DNA from: 13-2-20CM-66-19 sp963824395
Lineage (GTDB): Bacteria > Pseudomonadota > Gammaproteobacteria > Steroidobacterales > Steroidobacteraceae
Direction: 5' to 3'
DNA length: 64,000 nt
Assembly: GCA_963824395.1 (NCBI GenBank)
Contig: CAWGPF010000001.1
Coordinates: forward strand, 2,294,001-2,358,000
The position numbers were made by a program, and so were the translations under genes. Below are positions 1 through 9,072 of this stretch, one piece after another (position 1 is the first letter of the stretch; the number at the start of each line of letters is the position of its first letter). The notes under the pieces were generated by a model that made no database searches, had not been told where the DNA came from, and saw only the letters and a list, made by a program, of their open reading frames with translations.

Positions 1-1518
1 GTCTCCACCCCGGTCGACTCGATCTGGGTGAACCCGTCCGAGCTGGCGCTCTCGACCGACCAGATTCCGCGCCTCGCCAAGGCGCTCGGCCTCGACCGCC
101 AGGAGCTGGCGCGCCGTATCACGAGCAACCTCGACCGCGAGTTCCTCTACCTCGCCCGCCACCGCCAGCCCGCCGAGGCTGAGCAGATCAAGGCCCTCGG
201 GATCGCCGGCGTCTACACCTCGCGCGAGTACCGCCGCTACTACCCCGCAGGCGAAGTCACCGGGCACCTGGTCGGCTTCACCAACGTCGACGATGCCGGT
301 CAGGAGGGCCTCGAGCTCGCCTTCGATCACTGGCTCGCGGGGGAGGATGGCGCCAAGCGCGTGATCCAGGACCGCTACGGGCGCATCGTGCAGAACGTCG
401 AGAGTATCCGCCCGGCGCGACCGGGCAAGGACCTGGTGCTCTCGATCGACCTGCGCATCCAGTACCTCGCCTACCGGGAGCTGAAGGCGGCGATCCGCGA
501 CCAGCGCGCCAAGGCAGGCTCGGTGGTGGTGATCGATGTGGCGAGCGGCGAGATCCTCGCCATGGTCAACCAGCCGGCCTACAACCCCAACGACCGCGAC
601 CAGATCCAGGCCGCGACCTACCGCAACCGCGCCGCCACCGACATCTTCGAGCCCGGCTCCTCGATCAAGCCGTTCTTCGTCGCCGCCGGCATCGCCTCGG
701 GCAAGTACGACGATCACAGCATCATCGACACCTCCCCGGGCTTCTTCAAAGTCGGCGCGAAGATCTTCGAGGACGAGCACAACCTCGGCGCCATCAACAT
801 CGCCACCGTGCTCGCCAAGAGCTCCAACGTCGGCATGGCGCACATCGCCCTCACGCTGCCGCCGCAGGAGATCTGGAGCACGCTCAATCACCTCGGCTTC
901 GGCCAGGTCACGACCAGTGGTTACCCCGGGGAGTCGGCGGGCCTCCTGCCCAACTACGCCCAGTGGCGGCCCATCGGCATCGTCACCATGAGCCACGGTT
1001 ACGGGCTCTCGGTAACCCCGCTGCAGCTCGCGCATGCCTACGCCACCATCGGCTCCTACGGCGTGGCGCGGCCGGTGTCGTTCCTGAGGGTGGAGGGGGC
1101 CGCCGGCGGGGAGCACGCCCTCGATGAGCACGTGTGCCGCGAGCTGATCACGATGCTCGAATCGGTCGTCAGCGCCGAGGGCACGGGCAAGCTTGCGGCG
1201 ATCCCCGGCTACCGCGTCTCGGGCAAGACCGGCACCGCCTGGAAGGCCGAGGCCGGCGGCTACTCGACCGACCGCTACATGGCGGTGTGGGGCGGCGTGG
1301 CGCCGGCGACCGCGCCGCGCCTGGCCGCGGTGGTGGTGATCGATGAGCCCAATGCCGGCCAGCATCACGGCGGTGAGGTGGCGGCCCCGGTGTTCTCGCG
1401 CATCGTCGGCGGCGCCCTGCGCCTGCTCGCCGTGGCGCCCGATCAGCCGGTGAATACGCCCGAGGAGCTTCCCGCCAGCCCCGCGCTCGGCACGCTGCAT
1501 ACGGCGGCGCTGCCATGA
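1..1518 (+). CDS. ftsI: Peptidoglycan D,D-transpeptidase FtsI (PBP3), 5' end outside window
   Basis: Septal class B penicillin-binding protein that cross-links peptidoglycan with FtsW at the division site; inner membrane, catalytic domain periplasmic. The frame is open from base 1 and reads STPVDSIWVNP, the stretch that follows the membrane anchor in FtsI. Roughly the first 80-90 residues, including the TM segment, therefore lie upstream; the GTG at 28 is not a real start. Active-site motifs are all present: SSIK (nucleophile Ser, bases 658-669), SSN (820-828) and KTG (1225-1233). The N-terminal dimerisation region (about 60-300) precedes the transpeptidase domain. The stop overlaps the murE start as ATGA. 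FtsI is separated from other class B PBPs mainly by this dcw context. Confidence 0.96.
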   Translation, partial: VSTPVDSIWVNPSELALSTDQIPRLAKALGLDRQELARRITSNLDREFLYLARHRQPAEAEQIKALGIAGVYTSREYRRYYPAGEVTGHLVGFTNVDDAGQEGLELAFDHWLAGEDGAKRVIQDRYGRIVQNVESIRPARPGKDLVLSIDLRIQYLAYRELKAAIRDQRAKAGSVVVIDVASGEILAMVNQPAYNPNDRDQIQAATYRNRAATDIFEPGSSIKPFFVAAGIASGKYDDHSIIDTSPGFFKVGAKIFEDEHNLGAINIATVLAKSSNVGMAHIALTLPPQEIWSTLNHLGFGQVTTSGYPGESAGLLPNYAQWRPIGIVTMSHGYGLSVTPLQLAHAYATIGSYGVARPVSFLRVEGAAGGEHALDEHVCRELITMLESVVSAEGTGKLAAIPGYRVSGKTGTAWKAEAGGYSTDRYMAVWGGVAPATAPRLAAVVVIDEPNAGQHHGGEVAAPVFSRIVGGALRLLAVAPDQPVNTPEELPASPALGTLHTAALP

Positions 1519-3020
1519 GTGCGCCGGGTGCGCCCCAGCCCCTCGCCGCGCTCACCGATGGCCTGGTGCAGGTGCCCGCGGACGTGGCGGTGAGCGATCT
1601 CACCCTCGACAGCCGCGCCGTGACTCCCGGGGCCCTGTTCCTCGCCTGCCGCGGGCGCACCAGCCACGGCCTCAAGTTCGCCCCCGAGGCCATCACACGC
1701 GGCGCGCGCGCGGTGCTCTACGAGCGCGAGGACGCCCCGCCCGCGCCCGAGGCGAGCACTGCGACTTTCATCGCCCCGGTCGCCGGCCTCACCCGGCACG
1801 TGAGCCTGATCGCCGACCGCTTCTTCGGCTCGCCCTCGCAGCGCCTCACCATCGCCGGCATCACCGGCACCAACGGCAAGACCACCTGCGCCTGGCTCCT
1901 CGCCCAGGCACTCGCGGCCTGCCGGCGCCCGGCGGCCTACATCGGCACGCTCGGCTTCGGGATGCCACCGCACGTGACCGCGACGGTGCACACCACCTCC
2001 GACCCCGTCACGGTGCAGCGCCAGCTCGCGCACTTACGCGACTCGGGCGCCGAGTGCGTCTGCATGGAGGTCTCCTCGCACGCCCTCGACCAGGCGCGCG
2101 TCAGCGCGGTGCGCTTCAGCGCCGCGGTGTTCACCAATCTCACCCGCGATCACCTCGACTACCACGGCACCATGGCCGCCTACGGCGCCGCCAAGGCGCG
2201 CCTGTTCGCCTGGCCCGACCTGCGGCTGCGCGTCATCAACATCGATGACCCCTTTGGCGCCGAGCTCGCCGCCGCCCCCTCCGCCGTGCCGCTCATCGTC
2301 ACCGCGCGCCAGAGCGGCAGCGTCGTGCCCGCAGGCGCGCGCTACGTGCGGGCGCTGCGCGTGCGGCCGGATCCGGGCGGCCTGCTCATCGAGGTGGATT
2401 CCAGCTGGGGCGCCGCGGCGCTGCCGGTGCGCCTGGTGGGCGAGTTCAACGCCGACAATGCTCTTACCGTGCTCGCGGTGCTGCTCGCCTGGGAGGTGCC
2501 GCTGAAGGATGCAGTACGCGCGCTCAGCAAGAGCCGCGCGGCCAGCGGGCGCATGGAGATGTTCGGCGGCCGCGGCCGCACGCCGCTCGCCATCGTCGAC
2601 TACGCCCACACCCCGGATGCCCTCGCCAACGCGCTGAACGCCGCGCGTCTGCATTGCCGGGGCGCGCTGCGTGTGGTGTTCGGCTGCGGCGGGGACCGCG
2701 ACGCCGGCAAGCGCCCGCTCATGGGCCGCATTGCCGCCGAGTTTGCCGATGACGTCATCCTCACCGACGACAATCCCCGCAGCGAGGACCCGGCCCGCAT
2801 CGTCGCCGACATCCTCGCAGGCGTCGGCACGGCGACCCCGCACGTGGTCGAGCACGACCGGGCGCTTGCCATCCGCCTGGCGCTCGAGCGCTCCGGGGCC
2901 GAGGACGTGGTGCTCATCGCCGGCAAGGGACACGAGGGCTACCAGATCAAGGGCGGGGAGCGGCGCGCCTTCCAGGACCAGACGGTGGTGAGCCGCGAAC
3001 TCGCGAGGCTGCCGGCATGA
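1515..3020 (+). CDS. murE: UDP-MurNAc-tripeptide synthetase (meso-DAP ligase) MurE
   Basis: Cytoplasmic ATP-dependent ligase that adds meso-diaminopimelate to UDP-MurNAc-L-Ala-D-Glu. The 501-residue protein has the Mur ligase order: N-terminal substrate domain, central ATPase with P-loop GTNGKTT (residues 118-124), and C-terminal domain. The DNPR motif at residues 419-422 is the known signature for meso-DAP rather than lysine, which fits a Gram-negative wall. The ATG start overlaps the ftsI stop by 4 bases and the 3' end overlaps murF by 4, indicating translational coupling in the dcw operon. Length is normal for the family. Confidence 0.98.
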   Translation: MSAPGAPQPLAALTDGLVQVPADVAVSDLTLDSRAVTPGALFLACRGRTSHGLKFAPEAITRGARAVLYEREDAPPAPEASTATFIAPVAGLTRHVSLIADRFFGSPSQRLTIAGITGTNGKTTCAWLLAQALAACRRPAAYIGTLGFGMPPHVTATVHTTSDPVTVQRQLAHLRDSGAECVCMEVSSHALDQARVSAVRFSAAVFTNLTRDHLDYHGTMAAYGAAKARLFAWPDLRLRVINIDDPFGAELAAAPSAVPLIVTARQSGSVVPAGARYVRALRVRPDPGGLLIEVDSSWGAAALPVRLVGEFNADNALTVLAVLLAWEVPLKDAVRALSKSRAASGRMEMFGGRGRTPLAIVDYAHTPDALANALNAARLHCRGALRVVFGCGGDRDAGKRPLMGRIAAEFADDVILTDDNPRSEDPARIVADILAGVGTATPHVVEHDRALAIRLALERSGAEDVVLIAGKGHEGYQIKGGERRAFQDQTVVSRELARLPA

Positions 3021-4390
3021 AGCGCACGCTGGCCGAATTCGCGCGCCTGTGCGGTGGGCGCCTGGAAGGGGAGGACGCCGGGTTCGGCGATGTCGTGACC
3101 GACACCCGCACGCTCAGGCGCGGGCAGCTGTTCGTGGCGCTCTCGGGGCCCAACTTCAACGGCAGCGACTTCATCGGCGCGGCTCTCAACGCCGGCGCCG
3201 CCGGGGCCGTGGTGAGCGCAGCGCAGCCGGCGCGCCTGCCGCAGATCCTCGTGCCCGACACCCAGGCGGCGCTCGAGCGCGCCGCGCGCGCCTGGCGCGC
3301 GCACTTCGCCGGCCCCCTGGTCGGAGTCGCCGGCAGCAACGGCAAGACCACCGCCAAGGAGATGACGGCGGCGATCCTGGCGCAGGCGGGCGAGTGCCTC
3401 GCGACGCGCGGCAACCTCAACAACCACATCGGGGTGCCCTTGACGCTGCTGCGCCTGAGCGCCGCGCACCGCTTCGCGGTCATCGAGATGGGCGCCAACC
3501 GCGCCGGCGAAGTAGCCGCGCTCGTGGCGCTGGCACGCCCGAGCATCGGTCTGATCACCAATGCCGGGGCTGAGCACCTGGAGGGTTTCGGCTCCCTCGA
3601 GGGCGTGGCGCGCGCGGAAGGGGAGATGGTGGCCGGGCTTGCCGCCACCGCCACCGCCGTCATCAACGCCGACGACGAGTTCGCAAGTCTCTGGCGCGGC
3701 TCGACGCCGGCGCGCGTGGTGACCTTTGGCCTCAAGCACGGCGCCGACTTCAGCGCCACGGACGTGCGCACCTCGCTGGGCGGCGCCGGCTTTCGCACCG
3801 AGTTCCGTCTCACGGCCCCCGGCGGCAGCACGGTGATCGAGCTGGCGCTCGGGGGCGCGCACAACGTCGCCAACGCGCTCGCCGCCGCCGCCGCCGCCGC
3901 GAGCGCCGGCGCCACGCTGCCGCAGATCGCGGCCGGACTGGCCGCGGTGCGCGCGGTGCCCGGGCGGCTGCAGTTCAAGCAGACCGCGGCAGGTGCGTGG
4001 CTGATCGATGACTCCTACAACGCCAACCCGAGCTCGGTGCGCGCCGCGATCGAGGTGCTCGCCTCCTTAAGCGGCCGGCGCTGGCTCGTGCTCGGGGACA
4101 TGGGTGAGCTCGGGGAGTTCGCCGCCGAGGCCCACAGCGAGATGGGCGAGTTCGCGCGCGCGCAGGGGATCGAGCGCCTGTACGGCACCGGGACCCTGAT
4201 GGCGCGCGCGGTGCACAGCTTCGGGGCGGGCGCCCGCTGGTACCCCGACGCGCCGGCCCTGAGCGCCGCTCTCGAGGCGGCGCTCAAGGAAGCCGGCCCC
4301 GAGGTGCGCCTCCTGGTGAAGGGCTCGCGCTTCAACCGCCTGGAGCGCGTGGTCGATGCGCTCACGGGGCAGGCCGGGGAGGCGCACTGA
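3017..4390 (+). CDS. murF: UDP-MurNAc-tripeptide--D-Ala-D-Ala ligase MurF
   Basis: Last cytoplasmic Mur ligase; it adds the D-Ala-D-Ala dipeptide made by Ddl to complete UDP-MurNAc-pentapeptide. It has 457 residues, P-loop GSNGKTT at about 106-112, and the downstream DDSYNANP motif typical of MurF (bases about 4006-4032). The ATG overlaps the murE stop (ATGA) and the stop overlaps mraY by one base (TGATG). An Ala-rich run near bases 3880-3920 (GCC repeats) is unusual but stays in frame. Confidence 0.98.
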   Translation: MKRTLAEFARLCGGRLEGEDAGFGDVVTDTRTLRRGQLFVALSGPNFNGSDFIGAALNAGAAGAVVSAAQPARLPQILVPDTQAALERAARAWRAHFAGPLVGVAGSNGKTTAKEMTAAILAQAGECLATRGNLNNHIGVPLTLLRLSAAHRFAVIEMGANRAGEVAALVALARPSIGLITNAGAEHLEGFGSLEGVARAEGEMVAGLAATATAVINADDEFASLWRGSTPARVVTFGLKHGADFSATDVRTSLGGAGFRTEFRLTAPGGSTVIELALGGAHNVANALAAAAAAASAGATLPQIAAGLAAVRAVPGRLQFKQTAAGAWLIDDSYNANPSSVRAAIEVLASLSGRRWLVLGDMGELGEFAAEAHSEMGEFARAQGIERLYGTGTLMARAVHSFGAGARWYPDAPALSAALEAALKEAGPEVRLLVKGSRFNRLERVVDALTGQAGEAH

Positions 4391-5475
4391 TGCTGTACTG
4401 GCTCACCCAGCAGCTCGTCGGCCGCATCAGCGGCCTGCACGTCTTTTCCTACCTCACCTTCCGCGCCATCCTCGCCATGGCCTCGGCCCTCATCATCTCG
4501 CTCCTCGTGGGCCCGGCGATGATCGCGCGCCTGTCGCGCTACCAGATCGGCCAGGTGGTGCGCGACGACGGCCCGAAGAGCCATTTACCCAAGGCCGGCA
4601 CGCCCACCATGGGCGGGGCACTCATCCTCGTCACCACGCTCGTGAGCACGCTGCTGTGGGCCGAGCTCACCAATCGCCTGGTATGGCTCGTTCTCGGGGT
4701 CACCTTCGCCTTCGGCCTCATCGGCTTCTACGATGACTACCTGAAGCTCGTGGTGAAGAATCCGCGCGGCCTCGTGGCGCGCTGGAAGTACTTCTGGCAG
4801 TCGGTGGCCGGACTGGCGACCGCGGCGACCCTCTACTACACCGCCACCGAGCCTGCCGAAACGGCGCTCTACCTGCCGTTCGTGAAGAACTTCCAGCAGC
4901 CGCTGTCGGCGGTGGGCTTCATCGGGCTTGCCTACCTGATGATCGTCGGCATGAGCAACGCGGTGAACCTTACCGATGGCCTCGACGGCCTGGCCATCAT
5001 GCCCGCAGCGCTCGTCACCGCAGCCTTAGGCATCTTCGCCTATGCGAGCGGCAATGCCGTGTTCGCGCACTACCTGCAGATCCCGGAGATCCGCGGCGCC
5101 GGGGAACTTTTGATCTTCGCCTCCTCGCTCGCCGGCGCCGGACTCGGGTTCCTGTGGTTCAACTCCTATCCGGCGCAGGTGTTCATGGGGGACGTCGGCG
5201 CGCTCGCCATCGGGGCGGCGATCGGCGTGCTCGCCGTCATCGTGCGCCAGGAACTGGTGGCGCTCCTCATGGGCGGGGTGTTCGTGCTCGAGACCGCCTC
5301 CGTCATCCTGCAGGTGGCCTCCTTCAAGCTCACCGGCAAGCGCATCTTCCGCATGGCGCCGATCCACCACCATTTCGAGCTCAAGGGCTGGGCGGAGCCG
5401 AAGGTCATCGTGCGCTTCTGGATCATCTCGCTCCTGCTGGTACTCGCCGGCCTTGCGACGCTGAAGCTGCGATGA
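4390..5475 (+). CDS. mraY: Phospho-MurNAc-pentapeptide translocase MraY
   Basis: Polytopic inner-membrane enzyme that transfers phospho-MurNAc-pentapeptide to undecaprenyl phosphate, giving lipid I. It has 361 residues with about ten hydrophobic segments. Family motifs are visible: the cytoplasmic DDYLK near residue 115, NLTDGLDGLA near 195, and the HHHFE loop near 325, which carries catalytic and substrate-binding residues. The start shares one base with the murF stop and the stop overlaps the murD start (ATGA). Length matches E. coli MraY (360). Confidence 0.98.
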   Translation: MLYWLTQQLVGRISGLHVFSYLTFRAILAMASALIISLLVGPAMIARLSRYQIGQVVRDDGPKSHLPKAGTPTMGGALILVTTLVSTLLWAELTNRLVWLVLGVTFAFGLIGFYDDYLKLVVKNPRGLVARWKYFWQSVAGLATAATLYYTATEPAETALYLPFVKNFQQPLSAVGFIGLAYLMIVGMSNAVNLTDGLDGLAIMPAALVTAALGIFAYASGNAVFAHYLQIPEIRGAGELLIFASSLAGAGLGFLWFNSYPAQVFMGDVGALAIGAAIGVLAVIVRQELVALLMGGVFVLETASVILQVASFKLTGKRIFRMAPIHHHFELKGWAEPKVIVRFWIISLLLVLAGLATLKLR

Positions 5476-6806
5476 GCGCGACCCCCGCACCCTACGCCGT
5501 CATCGCAGGCCTCGGCCGCACCGGGCTCTCCTGCGCGCGCTATCTCAGCGCGCGCGGCTGGCGCCTGGCGGTGACCGACACGCGCGCCGCGCCCCCGGAA
5601 CTTGCGCAGCTGCGCGCCCTCGATGCGGCCATCCCGGTGAAGCTCGGCGGCCTCGATGCAGGCCTGCTCGCCGGCGCCGACTGCGTGGTGGCCTCCCCGG
5701 GTCTTGCGCTCGCGGAGCCCTTCTTCGGCGAGGCCCGCCGCCTCGGGCTCGAGATCGTCGGCGATGTGGAGCTCTTCGCCCGCGCCGCCGCGGCGCCCGT
5801 GGTCGGCATCACCGGCACCAACGGCAAGAGCACCGTCACGACGCTGCTCGGGCGCATGGCCGCGCGCGCCGGGGTGAATGCGCGTGTCGGCGGGAATCTC
5901 GGGGAGCCGGCGCTCGAGCTGCTCGATCCTGCCGCCGAGCTCTACGTGCTCGAGCTCTCGAGCTACCAGCTCGAGACCACCCACTCCCTCGCCTGCCGCG
6001 CCGCCACGGTGCTCAACGTCAGCCCCGATCACCTGGACCGTTACGCGGACCTCGCCGCCTATGCGGCAGCCAAGGCGCGCATCTTCGCGCGCTGCGACAC
6101 GGCGGTGATCAATCTCGATGACCCGCTCGTGGTCGCCATGCCGCACGCGGCGCGGCGCACCCTGAGCTTCTCGCTGCGCGCCGCGATCGGCGCGGACTAC
6201 GCCGTGGCGCGCGAGCACGGGCGCTGGTTCCTCACCCGCCGCGGCGAGCCGCTGCTGCCGCTCGCCGCGATGAAGATCAAGGGCCTGCACAACGCCGCCA
6301 ACGCACTCGCAGCGCTCGCCCTCGGGGAAGCGCTCGGCCTGCCGCTCGCGGCGATGCTGGAGGAGCTCGAGGCCTTCGAGGGGCTCGCGCACCGCTCCCA
6401 GTGGGTCGCCGACGTCCGGGGCGTCGCGTACGTCGATGACTCCAAGGGCACCAACGTCGGGGCGACGCTCGCGGCGGTGGCGGGCATGGAGGGGCCGCTC
6501 GTCATGATCCTCGGCGGCGATGGCAAGAACCAGGATTTCAGCCCGCTCGCCGCCGCGTTCCGCGGCAAGGTGCGCCACGCGGTGCTCATCGGGCGGGATG
6601 CGGCGCTCCTGGAGCAGGCCTTGAGCGGGGTGTGCGCCCTGTCGCGCACCACGACGCTGCCGGCGGCGGTGGCCGCGGCGGCGGCCGCCGCGCAGCCCGG
6701 GGACACGGTGCTCCTGTCGCCGGCCTGCGCGAGCCTCGACATGTTCAAGGACTACGCGCAGCGCGGGGCGGTGTTCGCCGCGGCCGTGCGGGGGCTCGCC
6801 GCATGA
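5472..6806 (+). CDS. murD: UDP-MurNAc-L-alanine--D-glutamate ligase MurD
   Basis: Cytoplasmic ligase adding D-Glu to UDP-MurNAc-L-Ala. The frame is open further upstream inside mraY, but the ATG at 5472 gives the expected N-terminus (PYAVIAGLGRTGLS, the uracil-binding Rossmann fold) and the ATGA overlap seen along this operon. The 444-residue product has P-loop GTNGKST (bases about 5815-5835), an SPDHLDRY motif, and the C-terminal DDSKGTNVGAT motif. Normal family length. The ORF also ends in an ATGA overlap with ftsW. Confidence 0.97.
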   Translation: MSATPAPYAVIAGLGRTGLSCARYLSARGWRLAVTDTRAAPPELAQLRALDAAIPVKLGGLDAGLLAGADCVVASPGLALAEPFFGEARRLGLEIVGDVELFARAAAAPVVGITGTNGKSTVTTLLGRMAARAGVNARVGGNLGEPALELLDPAAELYVLELSSYQLETTHSLACRAATVLNVSPDHLDRYADLAAYAAAKARIFARCDTAVINLDDPLVVAMPHAARRTLSFSLRAAIGADYAVAREHGRWFLTRRGEPLLPLAAMKIKGLHNAANALAALALGEALGLPLAAMLEELEAFEGLAHRSQWVADVRGVAYVDDSKGTNVGATLAAVAGMEGPLVMILGGDGKNQDFSPLAAAFRGKVRHAVLIGRDAALLEQALSGVCALSRTTTLPAAVAAAAAAAQPGDTVLLSPACASLDMFKDYAQRGAVFAAAVRGLAA

Positions 6807-7990
6807 GTGCGCCCGCCTCGCTCATGGGCTTCGCGCGCTCGAGCGCCAAGAACGGCGCGGTGCACCTGGACATGGTGACCATCGCGCTGGTACTCGCGAT
6901 CACGCTGCTCGGGCTCGTGATGGTGACCTCGGCCTCGGTTTCCATCGCCAGCCAGGAGAGCGGGCAGCCGTTCTACTACCTCGAGCGGCAGCTGTTCCTG
7001 ACGCTGATCGGCGCGGCCTGCGCGGCGCTGGTGTTCTCCGTGCCGACCGAGGTGCTGGAGAAGGCCTCGGTGCCGCTGCTCGCCATCGCCATCGGGCTCC
7101 TGCTCGTGGTGCTGGTGCCAGGACTCGGGCACTCGGTGAACGGCAGCCGCCGCTGGCTGCGCCTCGCCGGGGCCAACTTCCAGGTCTCCGAGCTCGCGCG
7201 CGTGCTGGTGCTCATCTACATCGCCTCCTACGCGGTGCGCCGGGAGGCGGAGCTGACCGAGTCCGTTATGGGCCTCGTGAAGCCGCTCGGCCTGCTCTTC
7301 TTCGTGAGCGCGCTGCTGCTGCTCGAGCCGGACTTCGGCGCCGCCACGGTGCTGTTCGCCACCGGCTTTGGCCTCTTGTTCCTCGCCGGCGCGCGGCTGC
7401 GCTATGTCATCGCCATGACCGCGCTCGCGCTCGCAGGCTTTGGCGTGCTCGCGGTGAGCTCAAGCTACCGCATGCGGCGCCTGACGGCGTTCCTCGACCC
7501 CTGGGCGGATCCGTTCAACAGCGGCTTCCAGCTGACGCAGTCGCTCATCGCCATCGGCCGCGGCCAGTGGTTCGGGGTGGGACTCGGGGACTCGGTGCAG
7601 AAGCTCTTCTACCTGCCCGAGGCGCACACGGATTTCCTCTTCGCGGTGCTCGCCGAGGAGCTCGGCCTCGTCGGCGTGGTGCTCACGCTCGCACTGTTCC
7701 TCGGCCTCGTGTGGCGATCCTTCTGGATCGCGCGCCTCGCCTCGCGCGCGGGACTGAAGTTCCCGGCCTATCTCGCGGCCGGCTTCGGCCTGTGGATCGG
7801 CATCCAGGCGTTCATCAACATCGGCGTCAACATGGGGGTGCTGCCCACCAAGGGCCTGACGCTGCCGCTCATGAGCTACGGGCGCTCGAGCCTCATCGTG
7901 GCGCTCGCCTGGGTGGGCCTCCTGCTGCGGGTCTACCACGAGGCGATGCGCGAGCAGCGCGGCTCGGCGACGGTGCGGGGGGCCGCATGA
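6803..7990 (+). CDS. ftsW: Division-specific lipid II polymerase FtsW (SEDS family)
   Basis: SEDS-family peptidoglycan glycosyltransferase working with FtsI at the septum; inner membrane. The ATG at 6803 overlaps the murD stop and yields 395 residues starting with a short cytoplasmic tail, followed by about ten TM segments. Characteristic stretches include NGSRRWL, the LLLLEPDFGAA region that contains the catalytic aspartate of SEDS proteins, AHTDFLFAVLAEELG and the C-terminal MSYGRSS. Position between murD and murG separates it from RodA. The upstream-extended frame inside murD is not the real start. Confidence 0.97.
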   Translation: MSAPASLMGFARSSAKNGAVHLDMVTIALVLAITLLGLVMVTSASVSIASQESGQPFYYLERQLFLTLIGAACAALVFSVPTEVLEKASVPLLAIAIGLLLVVLVPGLGHSVNGSRRWLRLAGANFQVSELARVLVLIYIASYAVRREAELTESVMGLVKPLGLLFFVSALLLLEPDFGAATVLFATGFGLLFLAGARLRYVIAMTALALAGFGVLAVSSSYRMRRLTAFLDPWADPFNSGFQLTQSLIAIGRGQWFGVGLGDSVQKLFYLPEAHTDFLFAVLAEELGLVGVVLTLALFLGLVWRSFWIARLASRAGLKFPAYLAAGFGLWIGIQAFINIGVNMGVLPTKGLTLPLMSYGRSSLIVALAWVGLLLRVYHEAMREQRGSATVRGAA

Positions 7991-9072
7991 GCCGCCCCAT
8001 CCTCATCATGGCCGGCGGTACCGGGGGCCACGTGTTCCCGGCCCTGGCACTGGCGCGCCTGCTGCGCGAGCAGGCGACCGAGGTCGTCTGGCTCGGCACC
8101 GAGCGCGGCCTTGAGTCGCGCGTGGTCCCCGCCGAGGGCATCCCGCTCGAGCACCTCTCGGTGGGCGGGCTGCGCGGCAAGGGCGTCCTCACCTGGCTCG
8201 CCGCGCCGTTTCGCCTCAGCCATGCGCTGTGGCAGGCGCTTAAGATCATGCGGCGCCACCATCCGAGCGTCGTGGTGGGCTTAGGCGGCTTCGTGACCGG
8301 ACCGGGCGGGCTGGCCGCGTGGCTCATGCGTCGCCCGCTCGTCATCCATGAGCAGAACGCCATCGCGGGCTTCACCAACCGCTGCCTGTCGCACCTGGCG
8401 CGACAGGTGCTGGAGGCCTTCCCCGGCAGCTTCGGGCGCGACGTGCACGCGAAGGTGATCGGCAACCCCGTGCGCCGCGACATCTCGGCCGTGCCGCCGC
8501 CCGTGGTGCGCTTCGCCGGGCGCCTGGGCCCGATCCGCATCCTCGTCATCGGCGGCAGCCAGGGGGCGGCGCGCCTGAATGCCGTGGTGCCCTTTGCGCT
8601 CAAGCGCCTGTCCTCGTGGCTGACGTTCGACGTGCGCCACCAGGCCGGGGAGCGCTGGATCGACGCCGGGCGCGCCTCCTATGCGCAGGCCGGCGTGCGC
8701 GCCGACGTGCGGCCCTTCATCGAGGACATGAGCGAGGCCTACGCCTGGGCGGACCTCGTCATCTGCCGCGCCGGGGCGCTCACCGTCTCCGAGCTCGCCG
8801 CCGTCGGCGTCGGCTCGATCCTCGTGCCCTTCCCGAACGCGGTCGATGACCACCAGGCGGCGAACGCCCAGTACCTGGTGCGCGAGGGCGCCGCGGTCCT
8901 CATCAGCGACCGCGAGCTGACCGCCGAGCGCCTCGCCGCCGAGCTGCAGCGCCTGTGCGCCGGGCGCGGCAAGCTGCTCGCCATGGCCGAGCGCGCGCGC
9001 CTCCTCGCCAAGCCGCGCGCCGCGGATGAGCTCGCCGCCTCGTGCCTCGAGCTCGCACGGCGGGCCGCATGA
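7987..9072 (+). CDS. murG: UDP-GlcNAc--lipid I N-acetylglucosaminyltransferase MurG
   Basis: Peripheral membrane GT28 glycosyltransferase converting lipid I to lipid II. The ATG at 7987 overlaps the ftsW stop and gives 361 residues. The N-terminus has the glycine-rich MAGGTGGHVFPAL motif. A second glycine motif (GGSQGAARLN, bases about 8551-8580) opens the C-terminal UDP-GlcNAc domain, followed by the RAGALTVSELAAVG donor-binding region. Length and motifs are typical. Confidence 0.97.
   Translation: MSRPILIMAGGTGGHVFPALALARLLREQATEVVWLGTERGLESRVVPAEGIPLEHLSVGGLRGKGVLTWLAAPFRLSHALWQALKIMRRHHPSVVVGLGGFVTGPGGLAAWLMRRPLVIHEQNAIAGFTNRCLSHLARQVLEAFPGSFGRDVHAKVIGNPVRRDISAVPPPVVRFAGRLGPIRILVIGGSQGAARLNAVVPFALKRLSSWLTFDVRHQAGERWIDAGRASYAQAGVRADVRPFIEDMSEAYAWADLVICRAGALTVSELAAVGVGSILVPFPNAVDDHQAANAQYLVREGAAVLISDRELTAERLAAELQRLCAGRGKLLAMAERARLLAKPRAADELAASCLELARRAA

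Noticed and set aside
3880..3920. GCC repeat run in murF as a possible slippage site
   Set aside because: It stays in frame and is typical Ala-rich coding in a GC-rich genome.
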